Below are positions 33,715 to 45,639 of a stretch of 64,000 bases of DNA, piece by piece. The stretch lies in contig JAETXT010000003.1 in assembly GCA_019188255.1 (NCBI GenBank), positions 1,860,001-1,924,000 of the forward strand, given 5' to 3'. The position numbers were made by a program, and so were the translations under genes. The notes under the pieces are model-generated. The model saw only the letters and a program-made list of their open reading frames with translations, did no database searches and had not been told where the DNA came from. Within the stretch, counting starts at the first letter, position 1, and each line of letters starts with the position of its first letter. This stretch comes from Verticillium longisporum. Its lineage: Eukaryota > Ascomycota > Sordariomycetes > Glomerellales > Plectosphaerellaceae.

Positions 33715-36700
33715 ATGGCTTCAAACGTCCCTGTACCGCCGACCAACGGTGACGCTGTGGCCCCCGGGACTCGCGCTGGCGCTGAGCTCCCCAACAGCTC
33801 TACGACCAGCCCCCAATCCTATAAAGCCCCGCCTTCTGGTCAGACCCTGACCGGCAAGCAAGAGCACTGTACGCGACCGCCCCTCCGATAACTCGATGGC
33901 AGTCTGAACCCAGAAGAGACTAAAGAGCTAATGAGTTTGTTGTAGACCTCAAGCGCGAACTTATATCGGACCAGGTCAAGTTCGAAATCTCGGAACTGAA
34001 CTCCCCAACCGCCCTCAAGCGTTTCGGTGCCCCCTTCAAATCCGATTACGGCGAGGTCTCGCCTCTCGAATCCGAGCTGCCAATCCTGCGTTACATATTC
34101 GTACACCATGTTCGCGACTTTCCTTTCCTCGACAAGGCGAGGGAAAAGGAGTTTTGGCAGGATAAGTTGCAAGTGGTTAGTGCTGGCACATTACCACCGT
34201 CCCACACTGGCGCGTACTGACGCTTCGCTCTCTGCAGTTCCTCGAGTCTTTCGCCATGAAGAACATATCCTCCTCCGAAGATCGCCTCGAAGAAACCAAG
34301 CGCCGCAAGCTGGCTCTGAAAAGCCAGAAACTCGTCGAGTTGATGATGGTGTCAGGAGTCAAGACTTCCTCAGGGTTCGAAGAGCGCATTCGATTTTCGG
34401 AAATTGAAGTTGTCGACAGCAACGCCATTGATACGGGTGTCATGCATACCTTACCGGAAGGAAACTACATCAATGGCTGGGATGTGAATGTTGCTGGTGT
34501 TCACATCACTCAGGTGAAGAAGACCATTAGACATCACAAGCATGCAGTAAGTCAAAGCCGTGTCTGCTGTTGACTGGCCGGGAGCTGATGAAGACAAAGG
34601 AATTCTTGCTGCGTATCAAAAGGAAGGGAGAGCTTGAGTTCTTCGTTGGCCGCCGCTATGGTGACTTCAGCAGGTTGTATAAGAGACTTCGGATTGAACT
34701 ACCAGGCAAGGTTCTTCCTACATTGCCGAAGAAGAACAAGTCCGACACGACGACGAGTAGCATCTTCTCATCCATGACCAGCGGTAGCAAGGATGATGAT
34801 GCATCGTCCTTTTCGTCAGTTTCCACTCAGATGACGAACCTCAAAGTGGGAGATGCCAGTGGCCAGAACCTTACGGTGCATGGTATGTACCTTCACCTTG
34901 CTCCATTTCATCTGCCATACTGACTTGTTGCGAAATAGGCCACCGGCGTCCTGGTTCCATTGCATCGACCGGACGTGGCTCACCGCGCACTTCGACCGAC
35001 GATAGGACCAGGGCTCTGCTCGGCAAAAAGAGTGATACTGTCACTCTGTGGAGAGAATCACAGCGAGTCTCTTTGCGGGCATTCATCCGCTCCTTGCTCG
35101 CCAATCCTCAGATTGCCCAGACGAAGGCAATGGAAGATTTCCTGACCAAGGACCAAATCACGCCAACCGATGAAGATGTGGACGATATCATGCGTCGAAA
35201 GGCCCTTGATGAGCAACGCATGGAGGAGCAGAAGAAATTCTACGAAATCGCCAGGAAACGCGCGGCGGAACTTGACATCTACATGGAAGAGTAAGTCAAC
35301 AAAAACAAAAATGTTTCTGACCTCTGCTAACGAGACTTGTCAGATTCCGACGTGAGATCGTGGAGCGTAACGGTCTGACCACTCTCTTCAAAGAAATCAG
35401 GGAGAAGGAGACCATCGGCGACCTGAGCATTCAATACCGCAAGTTTGCCGAGTGGCTTAGGATCGAGATTGCGGCTACCATCTATCATCTCTTCCTCGCT
35501 GAGGACAATTCGCCCGAACTCTTCGCGCAGGCGAAGCGCATTCACTCACTCATTCCGTACACAGTCATGAAAAACGTCATCAGGATAGCGAACCCGGCGG
35601 CCGTTATGTCTGGTGTCTTGGATATCTTCCTGGCACAACCATTTGGTACCCGGTCGCTGATGCAGCGCATCTTTACGCTCACCTTGAACGACGGCATTCG
35701 AAGTTTCCAGAAGTCCATCGACAGTCTGGCTGCTAAGATTGGCGACCAGGTTCTGGTGGACAAGCTGAAGCGCTACACTGAGTCGGAAGAGCACATCAAG
35801 ATTGCCATCCGTGAAGAGTCGGTTAACGAAGATATCGACCTCATCGTCGTCATCTTGCGATCTGAGTACCTGGAACCGCAGCTCACGTCCGAGCAGATCG
35901 GTCGGTTGTACAATGCCTACGTTGCCTTCAACAACGCGGTCGAGAATGTGGACGAGGAGCTTCGACAGGGTGCTCAGCTTTTCTCCTACCTGAAGCAGCT
36001 TCTGAAGCTATTCACACGCCAGCATGATAAGGCCAGGATGCTCCAGCTCATCGAAGAGCCCGTCACTCTTCAACTGTTCAGGGACCTGTTCACCATCTTT
36101 TACGAGCCGCTGGTCAGAGTCTACAAGTCTGCCAATGTGTACTCAAGTGTGACGGACTTTGCTGTATTCATTGATGATATGATACAGGTGAGAGAACCAT
36201 TCTCCGGTGTAACGTCGGGTGGTGATGCTGACAAAATTTGCAGGTGGTTGAAAAGTGCCAGGAGCAGGACGCGTCGGCTGATCCCAACCAAACGGTTCAG
36301 GGCTTCATCGACCTCTGTGCACGCCACGAGCACAACTTTTACAAGTTTGTTCACGAAGTCCATACGCATGACAACGGCCTTTCGACCAGCTCATGGGCTG
36401 GATTGAGGGCATTCTGGAGTTCCTCCGAACTGGACCCAAGAACGGAACCCTGAACATCAATGCGCTATTCGAGGGCGGTGTCTCCGCTGGTGTGATTGAC
36501 AAGGAGAAGGTCATTCAGGAGGTCAATGAGCTCATCGCGTGGCAGGAGGCCAGGAAGAAGTGGCACCACGACAAGACGCGACAGAAGATGGCGGCCGAGG
36601 GCGGAGGCCAGGGCCAGGCGGACCTCATCCCCGGAGGCGCCTTCAAGTCTTCCGACTTTGGGCTCGACCAGATGGATCTCGAGGACATGGCGTACGACGA

Positions 36701-36893
36701 CGACACGGAGGACGAAGAGGATGCGGAACAGGAGGATCAACTTGACCCCATAGCAGCAGAACGCCAGCGTCGGGCGAAGAGGCGGGACAGGCTGCGACGC
36801 AGCGCCGGCGAGCCGACGAAGCCGCATGTGACGGAAGTGCTCAAGCTGAAGGAGAATTTCCTGGTCATGTTGAGAGAGACGCTGGCCGAGTGA
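33715..36893 (+). CDS. lec1: PX/DUF3818 lipid-binding protein (Lec1/Ypr097w type), frameshifted
   Basis: Large peripheral membrane protein with a PX-associated region, a PX domain and DUF3818; yeast Lec1 is linked to lipid droplets and ergosterol/phosphoinositide-rich membranes. Seven exons: 33715-33868, 33946-34175, 34238-34546, 34600-34882, 34939-35290, 35344-36187 and 36244-36893, about 940 residues. Residues about 50-130 (LKRELISDQVKFEISELNS) match the PX-associated region. The PX domain covers about 195-330 (HTLPEGNYINGWDVNVAGV, then FLLRIKRKGELEFFVGRRYG and the basic LYKRL). DUF3818 spans roughly 440-800 (AEWLRIEIAATIYHLFL, PFGTRSLMQRIFTLTLNDG). The tail is acidic, then basic. The frame breaks at 36380-36382: TTT where TTTT is needed to read HDNGLFDQLMGWIEGILEFL. 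All six junctions are phase-consistent. Confidence 0.85.
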
Positions 36894-37622
36894 GCGGCAA
36901 ACAGGCAATAGACTCGGAGGGTTGAATGAGTAATGCAGAATTATATCCAGGCTATCCGGTCTCAACACCAAGCAAGCATTCTACAAGCGAGCTCGTAAAT
37001 GCATTTGTGACACGCTCACTAGACTTGTATGTAGGTTAATCATAGTAAAAAGGCGATTGAGTAGTAGATGCAATATCGAAACAAGTCTGTAGATTTGAAT
37101 GAGCTCCTGCTTTCGAGGTTCCAGCGAGTTCTCTCGCGGCTCAACCTACATCAAAGAGACTGGACCCAACAAGAAAACCCATAGGACAAGGCATGTTGCT
37201 GCTGACGAGAGGCTCGTGACAGGAATCATCTTCGGACATCAGTATGAACACCATACGCGTCCATGCCAAAAAAGAAAAAGAAAAGGATCACAGGTCGCCT
37301 CGGAGTGAAACCACAATACGTCTAAAAACCTTGATTCTCTTGCTTGTACACTTCAACACCAAACCCAATGCGAAAAACCTAAGGTACACGTGCCCCGCCG
37401 GCAGCCCAGGCCCACCACGACAACCACGCTACGTCCTCCTCTTGCACGCATCCTCTTCTTTCTTTCATCCTCTGCTCTCTCTCCCCCCCTATCTCTCTCT
37501 CGCTCTCGTGGTATCAAGAATGGCCCCCCTAACAGGGTCGGGGATTCCACAGTCTCTGTGTCTCAACAGCCTTTCATGGTTCCTTTCCGACCCATTCGGA
37601 CGCGAACCGCGCGCGTTCCACT
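36894..37622. other. Convergent 3' region
   Basis: 3' flanks of lec1 (+) and sdh1 (-), including a CT-rich patch near 37,440-37,510. No coding support. Confidence 0.45.
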
Positions 37623-39881
37623 TTAGTACACACGCTTGAACGGCGGCACGGCCTTGCACTCGTTCTCGTCGAGCGTCGTGGCGATGACGCGGCGGTAGCC
37701 GAGGTCGACCTTGCCGTGGGGCTCCTTCTGGAAGGACAGGGTGTGCTTCATCCAGTTCTCGTCGTCACGGTCGGGGTAGTCCTCGCGGGCGTGGGCGCCA
37801 CGGGACTCCTTGCGGTTGGCGGCGGAAACGGCGGTTTGGGAGCTACGGCAGAATGTCAGTCAGAATGTTCGGGGTCTTTCCAAGGGCAAAAGATACGTAC
37901 GCGCAAGTCAGAAGGTTCCTCAGCTCGAGAGTCTCAACAAGGTCGGAGTTCCAGATCATGCTGCGGTCCTTGATGCCGACCTCGGGGAACTGGGCGTCAA
38001 TGTCCTTCATGAGGCGGACACCCTCGTCCAAGCTCTCCTGTGTCCTGAAGACGGAGACCTCGGTCTGCATCGCCTTCTGCATCGAGAGACGGATCTGGGC
38101 GGTTGTCCTAGGACCGTCCGAGTTGCGGACCTGGTCGAGGACCTCGATGTGCTCAGCACCAGCATCAGCCTCCATGGGCTTGAGCTTGGTGCCGGGTGTG
38201 AAGTTATCGCGAATGGTGTGAGAGACGGCACGGCCGAAGACGACGAGATCGAGGAGCGAGTTGGCACCGAGACGGTTGGCGCCGTGGACCGACACACAGG
38301 CAGCTTCACCGCAGGCGAACAGGCCAGGGACGACCTTGTCGTTGCCGGCCTCGTCAACGGTGAGGACCTCACCAGTGTACTTGGTGGGGATACCGCCCAT
38401 GTTGTAGTGGACGGTGGGCAGGACGGGGATGGGCTGCTTGGTGACGTCGACACCGGCGAAGATACCGGCCGTCTCGGAAATACCGGGCAGACGCTCGTGC
38501 AGGACGTCGGCGGGCAAGTGGCTGAGCTGCAGGAAGATATGGTCCTTGTCGGCACCGACACCACGGCCGTCACGGATCTCCATGGTCATGGAGCGGGACA
38601 CGACGTCACGCGAGGCAAGATCCTTGGCGGTGGGAGCATAACGCTCCATGAAGCGCTCACCCTCCGAGTTGAGCAGGTAACCACCCTCACCACGAGCACC
38701 CTCGGTGATCAGGCAGCCGGCTCCGTAGATACCGGTAGGGTGGAACTGGACGAACTCGAGATCCTGGTTGGGAAGACCGGCACGGGCAACCATGGCCATA
38801 CCGTCACCGGTACAGGTGTGGGCGGACGTGCAGCTGAAGTAGGCGCGGCCGTATCCACCGGTGGCGAGGACGGTGTGGTTGGCGAGGAAGCGGTGCAGAG
38901 TGCCGTCCTCCTGGTTGTAGGCCAGGACACCGCGGCACTCGCCGTCCTGCATGATCAGGTCGAGGGCGAAGTACTCGATAAAGTAGTTCGTGTTGTGGCG
39001 GAGAGACTGGCCGTACAGGGTGTGCAGAAGGGCGTGGCCAGTTCGGTCAGCGGCGGCGCAGCAACGGTAGGCCTGGCCACCCTTGCCGTAGTTCTGGGAC
39101 TGACCACCGAAAGCACGCTGGTAGCTGCGAATTGTCAGCGCTTCTCGTCTTCTTACGCCTCTTGTCCGGCGTCTTTTTTTCTTTTTCACTCACATCTTGC
39201 CATCCTCGGTACGCGAGAAGGGGCAGCCGTAGTTTTCAAGCTCGACAATGGACGCGGGAGCTTCCCTCGTCATGTAGTGAATAGCATCCTGGTCACCGAG
39301 CCAATCGGAGCCCTTGACGGTGTCGTACATGTGCCATCTCCAGTCGTCCTCGTGCATGTTGCCGAGGGCGGCGTTGATGCCGCCCTGGGCGGCGACGGTG
39401 TGGCTTCGGGTAGGGAACAGCTTGGAGATACAGGCTGTGTTGAAGCCAGCCTCGGCGAGACCGAAGGCGGCGCGCAGACCGGAACCACCGGCGCCAACAA
39501 CGATGGCATCGTACTCGTGGTCCTGGGGAAGAAGAGTCAGCTGTCGTGTCGATGCCGGAACGCGGGTGTTGGGCGATCGAAACATACAATGACGGCGTAC
39601 TTGTTGCTCACGAAGGGAGATGCCTCCTTGGCGCGCAGAGGGCCATTGGCGAAAACCCGAGCTGTTCACAGAAACTTGTCAGTCGGACTTCTTGGCTGCT
39701 TCCTGGGCAGTGGGAGGGACATACCGGCAGGCCTTGTGGAGGAGAAGGCTCTCGTCTGAAGTCTGGAGGCGCGCGAAAACTGTACCTCGGGTCAGCGAAA
39801 GCCAGAGAAGGTGCGATCTCGTGTCGGGGCACGTACGGAGGGCGCGGCGGCCAGTCTCCTCATTGCCATGGAGGATGCCAT
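37623..39881 (-). CDS. sdh1: Succinate dehydrogenase flavoprotein subunit, mitochondrial
   Basis: Catalytic FAD subunit of complex II; oxidises succinate to fumarate and passes electrons to the iron-sulfur subunit. Six exons on the complement: 39837-39881, 39725-39779, 39588-39661, 39194-39522, 37901-39124 and 37623-37842, giving 648 residues. Residues 1-33 are an Arg/Ser-rich mitochondrial presequence ([14 protein letters not shown]). The FAD-binding start is [20 protein letters not shown]. The covalent-FAD histidine is about H98 in [18 protein letters not shown]. Substrate and catalytic residues lie in [25 protein letters not shown] and [34 protein letters not shown] and [12 protein letters not shown] complete the FAD site. 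The end [26 protein letters not shown] is conserved. The first three introns lie in the presequence region. Codon use is strongly C/G-ended, as in highly expressed genes, which also leaves a long but meaningless open frame on the opposite strand. Confidence 0.96.
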
Positions 39882-40973
39882 GATCGTCAATTGGATGTAG
39901 TCTCTGTCCTACGAAGCGGTTGGTGATGAGAATGCTCTGGACAATGATTTGGAGACGTGCATTGGAGGCGAACAGTGGCAGCTCTCGGTCGCCCTCGGCC
40001 GGGTTGGCTCGACCCTGCCAACCAATCACAGAATTTGTGATTAGCTCAGTAGCCGGTCCATTGCCGATGCGCCACGTCTGCCGAGCCACTTCCGACGCAC
40101 TTCAGCCACATTCTTCTCGGTCCATGACAACTAGACTTCACATGTTGGCCCCCCCTCCTCTCCTCTCTCTCCCAAGCAGGATTTCATTTACCCCCTTCTT
40201 CCGGTGGTCCACTTGCTATTTTGTCCGCACTTGTGTGCGCCATCTGAGCCAGCAGTGCCTCGTGACTCTCTCTGAATGTTGAGTGCCTAGTCTGCCGAGG
40301 TACACCCCATCGTCTTGCCTCAGCATAACATCATCTTCTGTGCCATTGTCAAATCTAGGAAACAGACATAGTGTGGACGGCAGCTTTTCCTGTAGATTTC
40401 TGCGCTGCACACGCAATGCAATTGCAGTGCTCTACATCGAAGGATCATCGCTGCCAAGCTTGGACCCAAAATCTAGGGAAACCATCGATGCCGGCCATGA
40501 CTAGCCTGCCAGGTTTCCCGTGATCGGGGGTCCCTGATACGGATCGGTGGCGTCTACATTCTGCTGACGGTTTTTACGTGAGCAGACGAATATGAAAAGA
40601 AAAATTGACTCGAGCTGTACAACGACTCTGTAATTCCGAAGCCCGCGATTTCCTATGACACATAAACATGGTCTACGGCACCGACAGACTTTCAGCAGAC
40701 AACGAAGTCGGCATGCCAAGTCGATGCCGCAAATCACCATTCACTGTGGCTCAAGGTGTCGAGTGTCGGTCGATCTTTAAGGATGCAAACCACTCGATGC
40801 AATCGAGATCAAACCACCAGGCGACACGAGGTGCATCGGTGTATCATCTTTCATGTGCAATACCAGGCTGGGCGAAGCATGAACAGGGTATCATTCATTC
40901 ATCATCTCTCATCTAGTCTACCTCGTTCGCTGTGCCCAGGCACACCCCACCAGCTCTAACGCGTCGCCATGCT
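39882..40973. other. sdh1 promoter and 3' flank of the GRF gene
   Basis: About 1.1 kb between two minus-strand genes. No coding support and no clear regulatory motif beyond CT-rich runs near 40,150-40,175. Confidence 0.45.
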
Positions 40974-42200
40974 TCAATGCTGAGCATACAAGTTCTGCAG
41001 CCCTGCCTTCATATCCGTCAGCGAAGCCCTCATAGCTTTGTTCTTGTTCTCCAGCGCCACGATCCTTTCCTGCAGCTGCGCGGCCCTCTCATCCTTGGCC
41101 TTCAGCTGGCCCCGGACGGCATCGCGCCCCTTGATCAAGCCGCGCGTGCGCGCAGCGTGTCGGTCGAGCGTGTTCCTGAGCGAAAGCGTGAGGGCGGGGG
41201 GTAGATGCTGGTCCCTGAGCAGCGCCATGACCGCTTCCGTGATCTCAACGTCGGCGTCGCCGTGGGTGGCGGGACTGCTCTGCAGGGCGTCACGGGTGCG
41301 CGAGGTCGCAGGTGTTTGTTGCGGGGTTTCGAGGCCGGGAGACATGGTGTCCAGGTCGTCATTCGACGTTTTGAGGCGCTTGAGACTGGGGCCGGGGAAG
41401 AGAATGCGGGCCGTGGCCGGGGTAGGCATGCCGTTGAGAAGATCCGTGGTACGCTCGGTTGCAGGGGTAAGGAAGCTCTGGGCTTGAAGGTTGTTGTCGC
41501 GGAGTTTCTGAGAGCTCCGCGTCACGGCGTCGTTGAGCTGCCGTTCCTCATCGGAGGAGAGGTCGCCGATCAGGTCTTCTTCCTCGTTGACTTGGTTCCT
41601 CTTGCGTTTGTTCGCCGTCAATGGGGCCTGCTTGGAGGCAGCAGGGCCCGCCGGCAATCGGACCACATTGTCCTCCTCAGACGATATGTCGATGGCAGCT
41701 CGCACTGCCGCCTTGGCGGTCTCGTTCCTGGGTGATTTGGGGAAAAAGTCGCAAATCTTGCTCTTTGGGCTGCGGTTGGCTGGAGCGGTCGCAGGGGGTT
41801 CTGCCAGCTCTGGCTGCTTGCCCTTGAGGCGGGCTGAAGACGGTGCAGCGGGAGACGGCTGAGTTTGAGGGACAGGGTCTTCGATGGTCGTTACGGCGAG
41901 GCCCAGGGTGCGGGCGGTAGCATCATCGTCCCAGAGGAAGAAGTCGCAGGCGCGAAGAACGCAGGTCCAGAAGAGCTTGCCCTTGTTGGGGCCCTTCTTC
42001 TTGACGGGATACTGCTTAGCCTCACAGCGAGGTTCACAGTTGCAGTACCAGAGGCCGTCTGCGTAGAGACCACTGAGGCGTTGCTTCCTCGAAGAGGTGT
42101 ACGGCCTGGCAGAGGACGAGGGTGCTTTGGAAGGGGTGTGGTCGTTTTGCATGAGACGACCACGGGCTCGGGACGATCGGGGTGTTTTGTTGTAAGGCAT
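40974..42200 (-). CDS. GRF-type zinc-finger protein
   Basis: Single-exon gene on the complement. From ATG 42200 (MPYNKTPRSSRARGR) it encodes 408 residues; an in-frame ATG at 42350 would add 50 low-complexity residues and is less likely. Residues about 44-92 form a GRF zinc finger: GLWYCNCEPRCEAKQYPVKK, GPNKGKLFWTCVLRACDFF, with cysteines near 53/55, 80 and 85 and the family's FF.W end. GRF modules bind single-stranded DNA in proteins such as Apn2/APEX2, NEIL3 and topoisomerase III alpha. A PIP-like stretch (SKICDFFPKSPRN) lies around residue 150-165, suggesting contact with PCNA, by inference. The C-terminal 70 residues form a coiled coil (QLKAKDERAAQLQERIVALE). A nuclear DNA-repair or replication role is likely but unproven. 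Confidence 0.82.
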   Translation of the reverse strand: MPYNKTPRSSRARGRLMQNDHTPSKAPSSSARPYTSSRKQRLSGLYADGLWYCNCEPRCEAKQYPVKKKGPNKGKLFWTCVLRACDFFLWDDDATARTLGLAVTTIEDPVPQTQPSPAAPSSARLKGKQPELAEPPATAPANRSPKSKICDFFPKSPRNETAKAAVRAAIDISSEEDNVVRLPAGPAASKQAPLTANKRKRNQVNEEEDLIGDLSSDEERQLNDAVTRSSQKLRDNNLQAQSFLTPATERTTDLLNGMPTPATARILFPGPSLKRLKTSNDDLDTMSPGLETPQQTPATSRTRDALQSSPATHGDADVEITEAVMALLRDQHLPPALTLSLRNTLDRHAARTRGLIKGRDAVRGQLKAKDERAAQLQERIVALENKNKAMRASLTDMKAGLQNLYAQH

Positions 42201-43287
42201 GTTGTTGGAATCGGGGCAGGGCGTATTGATGTGAGGGCTGAGGTGAGATTTAAGCTCAGGGTTGAGGCGCTGCTGTTTGCTCGTGGACGGGGCGGCGGCG
42301 GCGGAATTGAGTCGCAGGTGGGGGTGGTTCCACGGCAGGCGACGACCCATGGGCGTCTGATCTTGCCTCAGCGCATGAGGGCTTGGAGACACGCAGACCG
42401 TCGTAAATGCGACAGTGCTGGAGCGGAACTGGCTAGGACGACAGGGTGTGGGAGGCGTGGTGAGGTTATACGTTGGTGGGAGAAAGATGGCATTGAGGTG
42501 ACGATGAGGGGATAGATAGTGACAAGGACAGCGTCAGGGCAGGTGAGGTTGACAGGTGAAGTGGAAGTGGATCGATGCGGCAGGGTAGGCGGTTAACTGC
42601 GGGGCGGGGTGGCTGGGAAACGGTCAAAAGTCCGAGTCTGCCTTGGGAGGGTGCTTGGGTGCGGGCTGTTGGATGCGGTCTGCTGGGTTGGCTCGGTTAG
42701 CTGTCTGTCAGCGGCCTCCTTCTGCGAGGCACCTTATTCAGGCACTGGATGTAGGTACCTACATAAGCAAGCTAAGGTAGGCTTGGTAGGCAAGCAGGTG
42801 GGACGCTTGCAGACCTCCGTCCTTCGCGGTCGGGCTGCTGAGTAAGGCGAAGGAAGGGGTCTAGGACCGTGAACCGCAAGAGCGATGCGCCAAGCTTTCC
42901 CACTGCCGATTTGTGTCTAGGCTCCCCAGTGGAACTCTGGTGGTACCAATGATGGGCGTGAAGAGATGATGAAATCAGTCTCAATTCGATTGCACCTGCC
43001 TCGTCTCAATCTCACTCACCCATCGCGTGGAAGGAGGCTAAGCTAAGGCTCACACGGGCTCCTGCTGAGATTTTTCTTGCTTGAAGCTCCAAGCTCCAAG
43101 CTCCGACCCTGAGCCCACACACCACGAGGTAAGGTACCTGGAGCTCCAAGTCACCTTCCCCTCAGCTTCCCCTCGGCATTCGCTATTCGGGATTGCACTT
43201 CCATCAATCCGCCATCAACACCATCACTGAATCGGCTTCTGCATTGTTGCGATACGGACGCCGGTTCCGGTCCCCGTCGCAGCCACC
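42201..43287. other. Divergent promoter between the GRF and Zn2Cys6 genes
   Basis: About 1.1 kb serving two divergently oriented genes. It holds a TACC/GGTA-rich element at 42751-42790 and a short AAGCTCC repeat at 43084-43104. No coding segment. Confidence 0.5.
42751..42790. repeat. TACC/GGTA-rich element in a divergent promoter
   Basis: GTAGGTACCTACATAAG followed by AAGGTAGGCTTGGTAGG; another member of the intergenic family. Confidence 0.6.
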
Positions 43288-45639
43288 ATGCAGAGGGAAG
43301 AAGAAAGGCAACGGGACGCCCAGCCCGGCGCCGATGCCCGCTCGACCCCAGATCCCGCCCATCCTTCGCTCGACAACCTCACCCCCGAAGAAGCGAATCG
43401 CATCATCCACTCTCATCGCAAGGTCCGCTACGGCACCGCGTGCTGGCCATGCCGACAGCGCAAGGTCAAATGTGACAACCAACAACCATGTGAGAACTGT
43501 GTCAAGCGTGACCACCCTCAGCTTTGCTCGTACAAGCCCAATCGCACATCCTCTGGCAAGCCCACAACAGCAGCAACGACGACGACGAAAACAACAACAA
43601 CAACAGCCTCCACTGCCACTGGCGAGAGCTCCGGCACGCGCAAGAGGCCACACTCTCCTGACCCTGCCACTGATGACCCCAGCCGGACACCATCACAGCG
43701 CCAGCCGAGTTGGCCACGCGCTTTTGCCAGTGTCGACGAGGCCGAGGCTCCCGAGAGCATCACCCGTTATCTCGGTCACAACAGCATCCCTTCATTACTG
43801 CGGGAACAATCCTCATCGGCCGACGTCCACCAGGGCGGCGACATTCGTCAAGACATGCGTTCCATTCTCGGCCTCGACACCTCGGCGCCCTTTCCCCTCA
43901 TGTCGTCGCGCCACCTGGACAGCCTGACGAGAGAAATCTCATCTGAACTGCCCTCTGATCGTGAGGTCATGAAGCTGTTTCGCACCTACAAGGAGACACC
44001 TCAAGCCTTTTGGGGCTTCGTTGTCGACATTGATGATCTTGAATCAAAGCTCATGGTCTACCTCGAGGACAGGGCTCGGAACGCGCGCAACTCGACCAAA
44101 ACCACGAAACCCGTCTCTGCGTCCTGGCTTGCCATCCTCTTTGCCGTCCTCGCCGTTGGGTCTCAGTACCATGACTCTCCATTTCACATCAGGACAAGGG
44201 ACTCGCAAAAGTACATTCAAATATCCTTTCATTTCCTCCGTCTCGGCAACTTTCTCCTTCGACCCACGTTTGATTCAATTCAGGCTCTCCTCCTCACCGG
44301 CTTCGTCCTGTTGAACGACATGAAGGCCGAAGCGTCCTGGGCTCTGCTCGGGTTGACATGCCGCCTAGCCCAGTCGCTCGGCCTTCACCGGCCTTTCACC
44401 CAGGATGATCGGGAAAACCTGCCGCCTCATCTCAAAACCAGAGAAATGATCCGTCGCAAGCTCTGGTGGACTTGCGTATGGCATGACACCCTTACCTCTC
44501 TCTCCTTCGATCGCTCTCCTATGACCAATTTTCCCTGCTGCCCGATACCCACGGCTTCAGACGCTGGTGGAGGGAATTACACATACCTCGAAACCATGTA
44601 TCATTTGTGCGAGATCATCTCACGCCGCCTCAACCCTGACATCACCACCACCGTGTCCTACGAGCAGATGGTTGGCAACTGCCAAGCTGTCGAATCTCTG
44701 CGCACCATGATCGCACCCAACATTCAGTTCAAGGACCAGTGCAAATCTGTCGTCGATCGCCTGCAGTACTACGGCATCCGTCTACACTCTTCCTTCGTCA
44801 TCTCGGTCTGCTGTCGCCCCGCCCTTCACCGCGACTGCACCCAGTTGAGTCCCGAGCAGAAGAAGTTCCTCTCCGAGAAATGCCAGCATAACCTCATCGA
44901 GACGGTGCGCATGTTCCTCGCCATGCACCAGCTGTCTGTGATCCCTACACGATCCTGGGCCTATACCTATCATGGTCTTTCCTCTGCCCTCCTTCTCGGC
45001 ATACTAGCCGAGACCAAGAACAGTCCCGACGTTCGCCAGCTCCAGGGCGACCTCATTGCTGCTCTTTCAGCCACGGCTGCCAAGGAGACTTCCCCTTCAG
45101 CCCACATTCCCAAGACGGACAAGGATATTGAGCTTTCTGGGCCTCTCCATCGCGCGCTCACGGCCCTGCGCAACATTTATGAGCACGGCTCAGTCGTCGG
45201 CTCCTCGGCCAAGCGCGAGTCTGACGCTGGCAGTGGCGTCGCCAGCGGGGCCCGTACGCCGTTGCTGTTGCACCAGCCCCCGTTTCCTTTGCAACCTTCC
45301 AACGGCAACGCACTCGCGCCGTCGACAAACCCGTTGGCGTCTGCGGCTCTGGACCCTCACCAGGATGCCGCACTCGCCATGGCAGAAATGCAGCAGAACG
45401 GCACACCCATGCCGACCGACTACACCGCCGGCTTGCCCGGCGTATACCCACCTCCGCAAGGCCCGGGCTTTGACGGACTCGCGGGAATCGACCCAGCGAC
45501 GTACATGTCGCCGATGGACCTGTACGAGTCGATCTGGTGGGAGTCGCCGGATCCGTGGAACTCGGGGGTTGATGCGATGAACTTGGACTTTACGGCTCAT
45601 CCGCCGCCAGGACAGCCGCAGCAGCAGTATTATTTCTAG
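43288..45639 (+). CDS. Zn2Cys6 transcription factor with fungal-specific TF domain
   Basis: Single-exon, 783-residue regulator. The zinc cluster lies at residues 52-80: CWPCRQRKVKCDNQQPCENC followed by VKRDHPQLC, giving cysteines 52, 55, 62, 68, 71 and 80 in the C-x2-C-x6-C-x5-C-x2-C-x8-C pattern. A Thr-rich linker (ATTTTKTTTTT) follows. The fungal-specific transcription-factor domain covers about residues 230-560. Its family boxes include WLAILFAVLAVGSQYHDSP, LLTGFVLLNDMKAEASWALL, LTCRLAQSLGLHRPF and RRKLWWTCVWHDTLTSLSFD. The C-terminus is Pro/Gln/Asp-rich (SPMDLYESIWWESPDPWN), plausibly the activation domain. It acts in the nucleus; the regulated pathway is not apparent from its neighbours. 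The ATG at 43288 has a good context (CCACCATGC). Confidence 0.93.
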   Translation: MQREEERQRDAQPGADARSTPDPAHPSLDNLTPEEANRIIHSHRKVRYGTACWPCRQRKVKCDNQQPCENCVKRDHPQLCSYKPNRTSSGKPTTAATTTTKTTTTTASTATGESSGTRKRPHSPDPATDDPSRTPSQRQPSWPRAFASVDEAEAPESITRYLGHNSIPSLLREQSSSADVHQGGDIRQDMRSILGLDTSAPFPLMSSRHLDSLTREISSELPSDREVMKLFRTYKETPQAFWGFVVDIDDLESKLMVYLEDRARNARNSTKTTKPVSASWLAILFAVLAVGSQYHDSPFHIRTRDSQKYIQISFHFLRLGNFLLRPTFDSIQALLLTGFVLLNDMKAEASWALLGLTCRLAQSLGLHRPFTQDDRENLPPHLKTREMIRRKLWWTCVWHDTLTSLSFDRSPMTNFPCCPIPTASDAGGGNYTYLETMYHLCEIISRRLNPDITTTVSYEQMVGNCQAVESLRTMIAPNIQFKDQCKSVVDRLQYYGIRLHSSFVISVCCRPALHRDCTQLSPEQKKFLSEKCQHNLIETVRMFLAMHQLSVIPTRSWAYTYHGLSSALLLGILAETKNSPDVRQLQGDLIAALSATAAKETSPSAHIPKTDKDIELSGPLHRALTALRNIYEHGSVVGSSAKRESDAGSGVASGARTPLLLHQPPFPLQPSNGNALAPSTNPLASAALDPHQDAALAMAEMQQNGTPMPTDYTAGLPGVYPPPQGPGFDGLAGIDPATYMSPMDLYESIWWESPDPWNSGVDAMNLDFTAHPPPGQPQQQYYF

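Noticed and set aside
37810..39759. 649-codon open frame on the plus strand opposite sdh1
   Set aside because: It mirrors the sdh1 exons and runs through its introns; strong C/G-ended codon bias in sdh1 removes stops from the opposite strand. The product has no domain-like sequence and no proper ATG context.
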